Shown: positions 50,417 through 58,231 of the stretch, one piece after another | Numbering within the stretch: the stretch's first letter is position 1 | Layout: the number at the start of each line of letters is the position of its first letter | Assembly: GCF_035581345.1 (NCBI RefSeq) | Contig: NZ_CP141608.1 | Location: forward strand, 2,200,501-2,264,500 | Length of the DNA: 64,000 nucleotides | Reading direction: 5' to 3' | Origin: Pseudomonas sp. JQ170C | GTDB lineage: Bacteria > Pseudomonadota > Gammaproteobacteria > Pseudomonadales > Pseudomonadaceae | Program-made: the position numbers and the translations under genes | The notes under the pieces: generated by a model | Database searches by the model: none | Told to the model about the DNA's origin: nothing | Seen by the model: the letters and a program-made list of their open reading frames with translations, nothing else

Positions 50417-51634
50417 ATGCACACGTCTCCCTTCAGCCCGATCCAGATCGGCCCGCTGACCCTGAAAAACCGCTTTATCAAGGCGGCCACCAACGAAGGC
50501 ATGAGTACCCAGGGCCTGCCTTCCAAGCAGTTGGTCAAGCTGCACGCCGGGCTTGCCCGGGGTGCGGTGGCGCTGACCACCGTGGCCTACTGCGCGGTCA
50601 GCAAGGATGGGCGCACCTTGCCCAACCAACTGACCCTGACCCGTGAAAGCCTGCCGCACTTCAAGGCCCTGACCGATGCGGTGCACGGCGAGGGCGGGCT
50701 GGCCAGCGCACAGATCACCCACGGTGGCTGCTTTACCTTCCTGCGCGAACGCGCCACTCGCTACCCGCTGTCGGCCAGTGGCGGCTTCAACAAGATAGGC
50801 ATGATGAGCGGCATGTTCTTCAAGCAGGCCATGACCGAGACCGACATGCGCCAGGTGGTCGAGGACTTCGCCCAGGGCGCGCGGCTTGCCCGCGAGGCCG
50901 GCTTCGATGCGGTGGAGATCCACATGGGCCATGGCTACCTGCTCAGCCAGTTCATCTCGCCGATGTACAACAAGCGCCGTGACCAGTACGGCGGCACGCT
51001 GGAGAACCGCCTGCGCTTTCCGCGTCGGGTGCTGCGCGCAGTGCTCGATGCAGTGGGGCGCGACATGGCGGTGATCTGCAAATACAGCGTTACCGAGGGT
51101 GCGCGTGCTGGCAACAGCGCCGAGGATGGCGCTCGCATCGCGCGCATGCTGGAGCAGGAGGGTGCGCACCTGCTGGTGCTCAGTGCGGGTATGAACGTTG
51201 AGTCGATCACCACCATGTTCGGTTCCTCGTTCCCCAAGGAAAACCGCGTGCAGCAGAAGAACCCGATCATCGTCCTGGCCATGAAGATCCAGCGCCTGCG
51301 CGACCCGGTGGTGGAGTTCCACGAACTGTACCTGCTTGAACATGCCCGCAAGGTGCGGGCGGCGGTGAAAATGCCGCTGGCCTACCTGGGCGGTGCGAAG
51401 AGCCTTGAAAGCATCGAGCAGGTCATGGCCGAGGGTTTTGACCTGGTGGCCATGGGGCGGGTGTTGCTGGCTGAATCGGACTACGTCGAAAAACTGGCCA
51501 CTGGCGCCAGCACCGACTCCATCTGCACCGCCTGCAACCGCTGCGTGGCCATGATGTACACCCCGGGCGGGACATCGTGCGTACTGGGCAAGCCCGGCAA
51601 TGCCGAACTCAACCGCCTGCCAGCGGCGTCCTGA
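50417..51634 (+). CDS. Enoate reductase-type OYE with four-cysteine cluster motif, no C-terminal NADPH domain
   Basis: The product has 405 residues from the ATG at 50417. It is an OYE barrel of the 2,4-dienoyl-CoA reductase/BaiCD branch: FSPIQIGPLTLKNRFIKAATNEGM, QITHGGCF, and the binding pair His169-x2-His172-Gly-Tyr174. Near the C-terminus Cys370, Cys373, Cys376 and Cys388 (x2-x2-x11) form a [4Fe-4S] motif as in enoate reductases and trimethylamine dehydrogenase. The protein stops there and lacks the FAD/NAD(P)H half that follows in those enzymes, so it needs an external electron partner. Reduction or oxidation of a steroid enone (delta-4 or delta-6) is a reasonable guess. Confidence 0.8.
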   Translation: MHTSPFSPIQIGPLTLKNRFIKAATNEGMSTQGLPSKQLVKLHAGLARGAVALTTVAYCAVSKDGRTLPNQLTLTRESLPHFKALTDAVHGEGGLASAQITHGGCFTFLRERATRYPLSASGGFNKIGMMSGMFFKQAMTETDMRQVVEDFAQGARLAREAGFDAVEIHMGHGYLLSQFISPMYNKRRDQYGGTLENRLRFPRRVLRAVLDAVGRDMAVICKYSVTEGARAGNSAEDGARIARMLEQEGAHLLVLSAGMNVESITTMFGSSFPKENRVQQKNPIIVLAMKIQRLRDPVVEFHELYLLEHARKVRAAVKMPLAYLGGAKSLESIEQVMAEGFDLVAMGRVLLAESDYVEKLATGASTDSICTACNRCVAMMYTPGGTSCVLGKPGNAELNRLPAAS

Positions 51635-52364
51635 CCGGGGTGGTTGGGTGGCGACAGCCTGCGGGTGGGAGCAACTGTCTTCACCATGCCATTCATCATC
51701 GCATTGGCGACTGCTACACAGTCGATCGCAGCCTGTCGGCAGCGGCTACGGGCGGTGTAGCCGCTGCCGAGGTACGAGGCTGCGATCGGCCGCGCAGCGG
51801 GCGTAGATCGTTTCCCGGACTGATCGCTGTGTGCGGGCTTGCCCCGCGAGAGGCCGGTACAGCCAACAGAACGGGTGTTGCCTGAACGATTGATCGCGGG
51901 GCAAGCCCGCTCCTACCGGGCCAGGTTGAACCTGCCAGAACACCCGCCGTAGCCGCTGCCGCCAGGCTGCGATCGGCTGCGCAGCAGTCGTGGTTCTGTG
52001 CCAGTCGCCACCTTAGGGTGGTGGGCTTGCCCCGCGAGAGGCCGGTACAGCCAACAGAACGGGTGTTGCCTGAACGATTGATCGCGGGGCAAGCCCGCTC
52101 CTACCGGGTCAGCCGGCGGGGGCGACACACCTTTGGGCCTGGCAATGCCTAGGTCAATCTGCCGACCGGGTTGCGACTGCTGTGCAGTCGATCGCAGCCT
52201 CGTTTCTCGGCAGCGGCTACAGCGTGCAGGCCAGGCTTGGTACTGGGTAGGAGCGGGCTTGCCCCGCGAGAGGCCGGTACAGCCAACAGAACGGGTGTTG
52301 CCTGAACCATTGATCGCGGGGCAAGCCCGCTCCTACCGGGCCGGCCGGTGGGAGCGAATCACCT
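51635..52364. repeat. REPIN cluster and third copy of the hairpin cassette
   Basis: No gene is seen in 730 bp. Bases 51664-51830 repeat the start of the 7381-7835 cassette, including its flank GTGGGAGCAACTGTCTTCAC. Three near-identical REPINs follow at about 51834-51918, 52023-52108 and 52255-52340. Each encloses GAGAGGCCGGTACAGCCAAC and AGAACGGGTGTTGCCTGAAC, differing by about one base. Hairpin-element fragments lie between them (51948-51990, 52170-52225). Confidence 0.85.
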
Positions 52365-53198
52365 TCAACCGTGCTGCAGGAACTCCACGCAACTACGGTT
52401 GAACAACTCCCGATGCTCCACCTGCACCCAGTGCCCACACCGGTTCAGCACGATAAACCGCGCAGTGGGCGCGCCATCGATGATCCGCTGTGCACCGCTG
52501 ACCGGGTTGAAGTTGTCGTTGCTGCCCCAGAATCCAAGGATCGGGCACTGCACCTCGCCCAGACGCGATTCCATGTTCGGCACCTGCATGGTGCTGAACA
52601 GGTTCTTGGGCTGTGTCACCGCCACCGCCACCCGCTCCAGCAACAGGCTCTCAGGCAGGATCGAGTCATCGAACAACTGCAGGCGCATCATGCTGCGCAT
52701 TTCATCAAGTCCGATGGGCCCGGCATTGAACAGTGTCACCATGCGCACGATGCCTTCCATCTTGAAGTAGGCCTCGCGCTCTTCGACGCCACCGGGCGCC
52801 AGCAGGATCAGACGCTCCACTCGCGAAGGCAGGCGCAGCGCCAGGCCCAGGGCGATGGCGCCGCCCAGGGAATTGCCCAGCAGCGTGCAGCGCTCGATGT
52901 CCAGGCCATCGAGCAGCGCGGCGACGTTGTCGATGAAAAAATCCAGGTGGTACTGCACATCCTCGGGCTTGTCCGAGCGCCCGAAGCCCGGCAGGTCGAG
53001 GACGATGTTGCGGTAGCCGGCCTCGACAAACTGCGGGTAGTTGCCCTTGAAGTTGCTGAAGCCACTGGCGCCCGGGCCGCTGCCATGCAGCCAGACCACC
53101 ACCGGGCCGCTGCCTTCATCCAGGTAGTGCAGGCGCAGGCCGCTGGGTGTGGTGAAGTAGTGGCCGGTGGGTAGCGGCAGGTCGGGGGTTGAGGTCAT
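52365..53198 (-). CDS. tesD: Meta-cleavage product hydrolase (TesD/HsaD)
   Basis: The product has 277 residues from the ATG at 53198 (GGAG 7 bases upstream); the frame open to 53888 is antisense to an SDR. Alpha/beta hydrolase: oxyanion WLHGSGPGASG, nucleophile Ser110 in LLGNSLGGA, Asp228, His256 in RCGHWVQVEH. The Asp-His spacing of 28 equals that of HsaD. It cleaves the C-C bond of the ring-cleaved 4,5-9,10-diseco product, releasing 2-hydroxyhexadienoate for TesE and the C/D-ring propionate for FadD3. It is transcribed alone, leftward, with its own operator copy. Confidence 0.88.
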   Translation of the reverse strand: MTSTPDLPLPTGHYFTTPSGLRLHYLDEGSGPVVVWLHGSGPGASGFSNFKGNYPQFVEAGYRNIVLDLPGFGRSDKPEDVQYHLDFFIDNVAALLDGLDIERCTLLGNSLGGAIALGLALRLPSRVERLILLAPGGVEEREAYFKMEGIVRMVTLFNAGPIGLDEMRSMMRLQLFDDSILPESLLLERVAVAVTQPKNLFSTMQVPNMESRLGEVQCPILGFWGSNDNFNPVSGAQRIIDGAPTARFIVLNRCGHWVQVEHRELFNRSCVEFLQHG

Positions 53199-53315
53199 GG
53201 CGAGTCTCCAGTGTCGACGATAGGGGAGCGCGTGCGCAGGCCGCGTTGGGCCTGAAGGGGCGAAGGTGCCGGGCCTGGTTCGCGCAGGGTCGATCCTCCA
53301 TCGCCGCCACCCCGG

Positions 53316-53334
53316 CGGCATCGTCCATTCAGAC
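53316..53334 (-). promoter_or_regulatory. TAGTC-N5-GGACGATGC operator, copy 11
   Basis: Read leftward it is TGGTCTGAATGGACGATGC, 117 bases before the tesD start. It is paired with the rightward copy 12 only 21 bases away, the same back-to-back arrangement as copies 4 and 5. Confidence 0.7.
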
Positions 53335-53354
53335 CACACCCTGGTGGCCGTCGG

Positions 53355-53373
53355 TAGTCCTATCGGACGATGC
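53355..53373 (+). promoter_or_regulatory. TAGTC-N5-GGACGATGC operator, copy 12
   Basis: TAGTCCTATCGGACGATGC is followed by CAATCAT (53392-53398) at the -10 distance. It drives the SDR-SDR-BaiE-like operon starting at 53461. Confidence 0.78.
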
Positions 53374-53460
53374 CTGTTCAGGGCCTCGGCCCAATCATGC
53401 AGGTGACCGGCCTGCTGTGTTGTCAGTGGGCTTCTACGCACTGCACGGCAGGAGAACGCT

Positions 53461-54204
53461 ATGAAGTTGCTGAACAAAGTCGCCTTTGTCACAGGCGCAG
53501 GGCAGGGAATGGGGCAGGCCATGGTGCGCCGCTTCGTGGCCGAGGGCGCCAAGGTGGTGGCGGTGGACCTCAACCAGGAGGCCCTGGCCAACAGCCTCGC
53601 CGATCTGGCCGACCTGAATGATCGGGTCCTGGCGCTGGCCTGCAACGTCGCCGACGCCGCCTCCGTGGCCGATGCCATGGGGCAGGTCGAGGCGCGTTTC
53701 GGCGGGCTCGACATTCTGGTCAACAACGCCGGTGTCGGCGCCTTCGACAGCTTTCTCGACACCCCGGACGAAAACTGGGCGCGGGTGATCGGGGTGAACC
53801 TGGGCGGCACTTTCCTGTGCTGTCGCGAGGGCGCGAAGCTGATGGTCAAGGGCGCACGCAAGGGAGTCATCATCAACCTCTCCAGCACCGCCGCGCTGAC
53901 CGGTGAAGGTCCAAGCCACTACTGCGCCTCCAAGGCCGGGGTCATGGGCTTGACCCGTTCGATCGCCCGCGAACTGGCCCCCAGCGGCATCCGCGTCAAC
54001 AGCCTGGTACCGGGCCCGACCAACACCCCGATGATGGCCGGCGTTGCCGACGAACACATGCAGGCGATGCTCAAGAACGTGCCCCTGGGCCGCTTGTGCG
54101 AGACCGACGAAATCGCCGGGGTCGCGGTGTTCCTGGCCGGCGACGACGCCAGCTTCATCACCGGCCAGAACATCGCGGTCAACGGCGGCATGGCCTTTAT
54201 CTGA
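53461..54204 (+). CDS. Short-chain dehydrogenase/reductase
   Basis: This 247-residue classical SDR has TGAGQGMG (11-18), NNAGVG (88-93), Ser141/142 and Tyr154-x3-Lys158 (YCASK), and a C-terminal INVNGGMAF-like end. GGAGAACGCT precedes the ATG. It is the first gene of a three-gene operon with another SDR and a BaiE-like protein. A hydroxysteroid (for example 7- or 12-hydroxyl) is a likely substrate by context. Confidence 0.75.
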   Translation: MKLLNKVAFVTGAGQGMGQAMVRRFVAEGAKVVAVDLNQEALANSLADLADLNDRVLALACNVADAASVADAMGQVEARFGGLDILVNNAGVGAFDSFLDTPDENWARVIGVNLGGTFLCCREGAKLMVKGARKGVIINLSSTAALTGEGPSHYCASKAGVMGLTRSIARELAPSGIRVNSLVPGPTNTPMMAGVADEHMQAMLKNVPLGRLCETDEIAGVAVFLAGDDASFITGQNIAVNGGMAFI

Positions 54205-54214
54205 GGGGAATTCG

Positions 54215-54988
54215 ATGAGCAAACGATTAGCAGGCAAGATTGCCTTTATCACCGGGGCCGGCTCCGGCATTGGCCAGGCCACCGCGCTGCGCTTTGCCGA
54301 GGAAGGCGCCATGGTGGTGCTCTGCGGGCGACGCGAGCAGCCTTTGCAGCAGGTGCTGGAACTGATCCAGGCCGCAGGCGGGCAGGGCGACATCGCCGTG
54401 GCCGATGTGAGCAACGAGCAGGCCTATGTCGGCGCCCTGGAAGACGCCGCCCGGCGTCACGGGCGCCTGGACATCCTGGTCAACAACGCCATGGCCTACA
54501 CCTGGGGCGGCGTCGATACGCTGTCGACCGCCGACTGGCACGCCAACTTCAGCACCACCGTCGATGGCACCTTCTTCGGCACCCGCACCGCCATGCGCCT
54601 GATGAAAGACCAGGGCGGCGGCGCCATCGTCAACATCGCCTCGATCTGCGGCCTGTTCGGCACCGCCTGGATGGCCGGCTACTCGGCGGCCAAGGCCGCG
54701 GTGATCAACTTCAGCCGGGCAGTGGCCAGCGAAGGCGCAGCGCACAACATTCGCTGCAACGTGGTCATCCCGGGCGTGGTCGACACCCCGGCCACCGCGG
54801 GCATGCTCAGCGACGCGAAAACCCGTCGCAACACTGAAAAGGTCATCCCGATGCAGCGGGTCGGCCTGCCGGTGGAACTGGCCAACGCGATCCTGTTCCT
54901 GGCCAGCGACGAAGCCTCCTATGTAACGGGCGCCAGCCTGGCGGTGGATGGCGGGCGCAGCGCGGACCTGTACACGGTGCTGGAGTGA
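54215..54988 (+). CDS. Short-chain dehydrogenase/reductase
   Basis: The product has 257 residues from the ATG at 54215 (GAGGGGAATTCG upstream). SDR motifs are TGAGSGIG (13-20), NNAMAYTWG (the third position is Met in place of Gly), Ser143 and Tyr156-x3-Lys160 (YSAAK). It follows the previous SDR by 10 bp, and its stop overlaps the next start (TGATG), so it is tightly coupled to the dehydratase-like gene. It probably acts on the same substrate position as that enzyme. Confidence 0.75.
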   Translation: MSKRLAGKIAFITGAGSGIGQATALRFAEEGAMVVLCGRREQPLQQVLELIQAAGGQGDIAVADVSNEQAYVGALEDAARRHGRLDILVNNAMAYTWGGVDTLSTADWHANFSTTVDGTFFGTRTAMRLMKDQGGGAIVNIASICGLFGTAWMAGYSAAKAAVINFSRAVASEGAAHNIRCNVVIPGVVDTPATAGMLSDAKTRRNTEKVIPMQRVGLPVELANAILFLASDEASYVTGASLAVDGGRSADLYTVLE

Positions 54989-55617
54989 TGGACATGGACG
55001 CGCTGCACGCGCGCATCGACCGCCTGGAGTCGCTGGATGCGATTCGCCAGCTGGCCGGCAAGTACGCCCTGGCCCTGGACATGCGCGACATGGATGCCAT
55101 GGCCAATTGCTTTGTGCCGGACGTCAAAGTCGGCCGCGACAAGCACGGCCGCGCGCACTTCAAGGCCTGGCTGGACGACACCATGCGCCGCCAGTTCCAC
55201 GGCACCTCCCATCACCTGGGCCAGCACATCATCGAGTTCAGCGATGCCGACCATGCCACGGGCGTGGTCTATTCCAAGAACGAGCATGAGACCGGTGCGG
55301 AATGGGTGATCATGCAGATGCTGTACTGGGACGACTATGAGCGGGTAGACGGGCGCTGGTGCTTCCGCCGGCGCCTGCCGTGCTACTGGTACGCCACCGA
55401 CCTGAACAAACCGCCGATCGGCGGCATGAAAATGCGCTGGCCGGGGCGTGAGCCGTACGCCGGCAGCTTTCATGAACTGTTCCCGTCGTGGGATGCCTTC
55501 TGGGCGCAGCGGCCGGACAAGGACGCCTTGCCGCAGATTGCCGAGCCTGCGCCGCTCGAGGAATTCCTGCTGACCCTGCGCCGGGGTGCGGGTGAGCCGA
55601 GGATTCGCGTGCGCTGA
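54988..55617 (+). CDS. SnoaL/NTF2-like protein resembling bile-acid 7alpha-dehydratase BaiE
   Basis: The product has 209 residues from the ATG that overlaps the SDR stop. It has a SnoaL-like cone fold pattern. The N-terminal stretch DAIRQLAGKYALALDMRDMD lines up with DIEAIKELKGKYFRCLDGK of BaiE as I remember it. This places Tyr26 and Asp31 on BaiE Tyr30 and Asp35, and His76 in SHHLGQH on BaiE His83, the three catalytic residues. The protein is about 40 residues longer at the C-terminus. A 7alpha- (or other) hydroxysteroid dehydratase, like Hsh2 of Sphingobium, is therefore the best hypothesis. A generic polyketide-cyclase or isomerase relative remains possible. Confidence 0.65.
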   Translation: MDMDALHARIDRLESLDAIRQLAGKYALALDMRDMDAMANCFVPDVKVGRDKHGRAHFKAWLDDTMRRQFHGTSHHLGQHIIEFSDADHATGVVYSKNEHETGAEWVIMQMLYWDDYERVDGRWCFRRRLPCYWYATDLNKPPIGGMKMRWPGREPYAGSFHELFPSWDAFWAQRPDKDALPQIAEPAPLEEFLLTLRRGAGEPRIRVR

Positions 55618-55623
55618 ACCGGC

Positions 55624-55677
55624 CATCGCGGGGCAAGCCCGCTCCTACCGAGGTAGGAGCGGGCTTGCCCCGCGATG
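55624..55677. repeat. REP doublet between convergent genes
   Basis: CATCGCGGGGCAAGCCCGCTCCTACC is followed directly by its inverse GGTAGGAGCGGGCTTGCCCCGCGATG. This perfect long hairpin fills the 68-bp gap between convergent stops and probably acts as a bidirectional mRNA end. Confidence 0.88.
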
Positions 55678-55685
55678 ACTTTCTG

Positions 55686-56873
55686 TCAGGCCCGCACCTC
55701 GCGCGGCATGCCCAGCGCCCGCTCGGCAATGATGTTGCGCTGGATCTCGTTACTGCCGCCATACACCGTGTCAGCCCGGCTGAACAGAAACAGCGCCTGT
55801 AACCGGCTCAGTTGATACGGCGCCGCTTCGAGCACTTCCGCTTCATCCCCCAGCACATCCATCGCCAGCTTGCCCAATGCGGCATGCCAGGTGGACCACG
55901 CCAGTTTGTAGATCATCGCTTCACGCCGCAGGCTGCCATCCTGGGCACCGGAGAGCATGCGCAGGGAGTTGTAGCGCAGCACTTTCAACCCCGCCCAGGC
56001 CTGGGCGATGCGCTGGCGCATGAGCGGGTCGCGCGCCGCGCCATTGCGCTTGGCCACGGCGATCACCTCCGCCAGCTCGTTGTGAAACTGCATCTGTTGC
56101 CCCAGGGTCGAGGCGCCGCGCTCAAAGCCCAGCAGGGCCATGGCGATTTTCCAGCCTTCGCCAGGCTGGCCGATCATGTTGTCGACCGAGGTGCGGGCCT
56201 GGTCGAAGAACACTTCGTTGAACTCGCTGCTGCCGGTCAACTGCTCGATCGGTTGCACGCGAATCTGCGCCTGGGCCATCGGCACCAGCAGGAACGACAG
56301 GCCATGATGACCACGGCTGCCCGGCTCGGTGCGGGCCAGTACAAAGCACCAGTCGGACTCATGGGCCAGGGATGTCCAGACCTTTTGCCCGCTGATCAGC
56401 CAGTGCTCGCCGCTGTCGTCCAGGCGGGCGCGGGTCTGGACGTTGGCAAGGTCGGACCCCGCGCCGGGCTCCGAGTAGCCCTGGCACCAGAACTGGGTGC
56501 CGTCGAGGATGCCCGGCAGGAAGCGCTGTTTTTGCGCCGGGCTGCCAAAGGCGGCCAGGGTCGGGCCGACCAGGCCTTCGCCAATGTGCCCCATGCGACC
56601 CGGCCCGCCAGCACGGGCGTACTCCTCATGAAAGATCACCTGGCGGCTAAGGCTCAGGCCACGGCCGCCGTCTGCTTCAGCCCAGCCCACGCCGACCCAG
56701 CCGCCTGCGGCCAGTTCGCGTTCCCAGGCTTTGCGCTCTTCTGGAAAGCTGTGCTCGTCGCCGGGGCCGCCGCGAAAGCGCAGGGCCGCAAACTCACCCT
56801 GCAGGTGCTCGCCGAGCCACTGGGCGACCTGGGCGCGGAAGGCTTCGTCGTCGGCGTTGAATCCTATTTTCAT
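55686..56873 (-). CDS. Acyl-CoA dehydrogenase (flavin-binding subunit type)
   Basis: The product has 395 residues: WCQGYSEPGAGSDLANVQT, QKVWTSLAHESDWCFVLART, ALLGFERGAS, and C-terminal VYGGSNEIQRNIIAERALGMPRE. It starts at an ATG overlapping the upstream gene's stop (ATGA). Together with the 56870 product it forms a leftward pair, presumably an alpha2beta2 steroid ACAD. Position opposite the ipd genes suggests oxidation of a C/D-ring-derived acyl-CoA (FadE30 to FadE33 roles), which is inference. Confidence 0.83.
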   Translation of the reverse strand: MKIGFNADDEAFRAQVAQWLGEHLQGEFAALRFRGGPGDEHSFPEERKAWERELAAGGWVGVGWAEADGGRGLSLSRQVIFHEEYARAGGPGRMGHIGEGLVGPTLAAFGSPAQKQRFLPGILDGTQFWCQGYSEPGAGSDLANVQTRARLDDSGEHWLISGQKVWTSLAHESDWCFVLARTEPGSRGHHGLSFLLVPMAQAQIRVQPIEQLTGSSEFNEVFFDQARTSVDNMIGQPGEGWKIAMALLGFERGASTLGQQMQFHNELAEVIAVAKRNGAARDPLMRQRIAQAWAGLKVLRYNSLRMLSGAQDGSLRREAMIYKLAWSTWHAALGKLAMDVLGDEAEVLEAAPYQLSRLQALFLFSRADTVYGGSNEIQRNIIAERALGMPREVRA

Positions 56874-58039
56874 GAGGTCTCTCCAAAAAGCTGCGTCGCC
56901 AGGCGTTCGCGGTGCAGGGCAGGGCTGCCCAGCAGCTGTTCGCTGGCGCGGGCGCGTTTGAAATACAGGTGGGGGTCGTATTCCCAGGTAAAGCCCACGC
57001 CGCCGTGCAACTGGATCGACTCGGCGGCGCAGGTGAAGAACGCTTCGCTGGCATGGATCTGCGCGGTGGCCGCCGCTTCCAGCAACTCGCTCGCCACCCG
57101 CGCGTCGCCTGCAGGATCAAGACGCTCCTGGGCCACGCAGGCGGCGTACCAGGCGGCCGAGCGGGCGCATTCCAGTTGCAGCATGAGGTCGGCGCAGCGG
57201 TGCTTGATCGCCTGGAAACTGGCGATGGCGCGGCCGAACTGATGACGCTCGCTGATATAAGCCAGGGTCAGGTCGAGAGTCTGTTGCGCGCCGCCGGTCT
57301 GTTCGGCGGCAAGGCCGATGGCGCCCAGCAGCAGGACATCGCGCAGCAACGGCCAGCCTTGGCCGACCTCGGTGAGCGCGGTGGCCGCAGGTACCTGCAC
57401 ATCCTGCAATTCGATGCGCGCCAGGCGGCGGGTCTGGTCGAGAGTGGGCAGGGTGTGGCGGGTGATGCCGGGGCAGTCTGCCGGCACGGCAAACAGGCTG
57501 ATGCCCGTGTCGCCCTGGCTGCCCGGCGTGCGCGCCGCGACGATCAGCAGCTGGGCCTGGGCACCATCGATCACCTGCAGGTACTGGCCGTTCAGGCGGT
57601 AGCCGTCGGCTGTCGGAGCGGCCACGGCCTGTACGCTGTCGGCCTCAAGCCCCGGCGCACTGGCAAACGCCAGGGTGGCGGTGGCGCCGCTGGCAATCGC
57701 GCCCAGCCAGTGGTCCTGCACCGCAAGGTTACTGGCCAGCAACAGGGCCGGGGTGGCCAGGCAGGTGGTGGCAAACAGGGGGGCACACAGCAAGTGGCGG
57801 CCACTCTGTTCCAGCAGGATCGCCAGCTCCACAAACCCCAGCCCCAGGCCGCCGAAGCGTTCCGGGATCATCAGGGCCGGCCAGTACAGTTCTTCGCCGA
57901 TGCGCTGCCATAGGGCCGGGTCGTAGCCCTCGGGGCGGGCCATGGCGGCACGTACCGCCTGGGAATCGCTGACCTGGGCCAGAAAGCGCGCGGCGCTGTC
58001 CTGGATCATCAATTGTTCTTCGTTGAATGCGAACTCCAT
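56870..58039 (-). CDS. Acyl-CoA dehydrogenase (partner subunit)
   Basis: The product has 389 residues from the ATG at 58039; a TTG at 58057 in frame is an alternative and neither has a strong ribosome site. It contains ERHQFGRAIASFQAIKHRCAD and AAESIQLHGGVGFTWEYDPHLYFKRA. The beta-domain flavin motif of its neighbour is not conserved. Its stop overlaps the next start, so the two subunits are made together. It has a weak operator copy ending 60 bases upstream. Confidence 0.8.
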   Translation of the reverse strand: MEFAFNEEQLMIQDSAARFLAQVSDSQAVRAAMARPEGYDPALWQRIGEELYWPALMIPERFGGLGLGFVELAILLEQSGRHLLCAPLFATTCLATPALLLASNLAVQDHWLGAIASGATATLAFASAPGLEADSVQAVAAPTADGYRLNGQYLQVIDGAQAQLLIVAARTPGSQGDTGISLFAVPADCPGITRHTLPTLDQTRRLARIELQDVQVPAATALTEVGQGWPLLRDVLLLGAIGLAAEQTGGAQQTLDLTLAYISERHQFGRAIASFQAIKHRCADLMLQLECARSAAWYAACVAQERLDPAGDARVASELLEAAATAQIHASEAFFTCAAESIQLHGGVGFTWEYDPHLYFKRARASEQLLGSPALHRERLATQLFGETS

Positions 58040-58099
58040 AAGCGTCGACTCGGTCAAGGCGGGTAGAGGCCCGAGTCTAGGAGCGGGGCTTTTGTCGCC

Positions 58100-58118
58100 G
58101 AATCATTGAAACGGACTA
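58100..58118 (-). promoter_or_regulatory. Degenerate operator, copy 13
   Basis: Read leftward it is TAGTCCGTTTCAATGATTC. The left half is perfect and the right half keeps only A.GAT. It ends 60 bases before the ACAD start and TAGACT sits at the -10 distance, so position supports it although the sequence is weak. Confidence 0.45.
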
Positions 58119-58149
58119 GTCTGCAAGCCGCCCGCAGCACCAGGGCGCG

Positions 58150-58168
58150 TAGTCTCAACGGACGATGA
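58150..58168 (+). promoter_or_regulatory. TAGTC-N5-GGACGATGA operator, copy 14
   Basis: TAGTCTCAACGGACGATGA ends 63 bases before the tesB start at 58232. CACAAT (58188-58193) is at the -10 distance. It is the only copy for the whole 58.2-64 kb operon. Confidence 0.8.
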
Positions 58169-58231
58169 GGTCGATCAGCGCGCTTCGCACAATGGCAGCC
58201 AGTACCGGATTTGCCATTCAGGAGCAGCGGC

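Noticed and set aside
53199..53888. N-terminal extension of the tesD frame by 230 codons
   Set aside because: The extension is antisense to the SDR at 53461 and crosses both operators. The ATG at 53198 has a good ribosome site and gives the normal family length.
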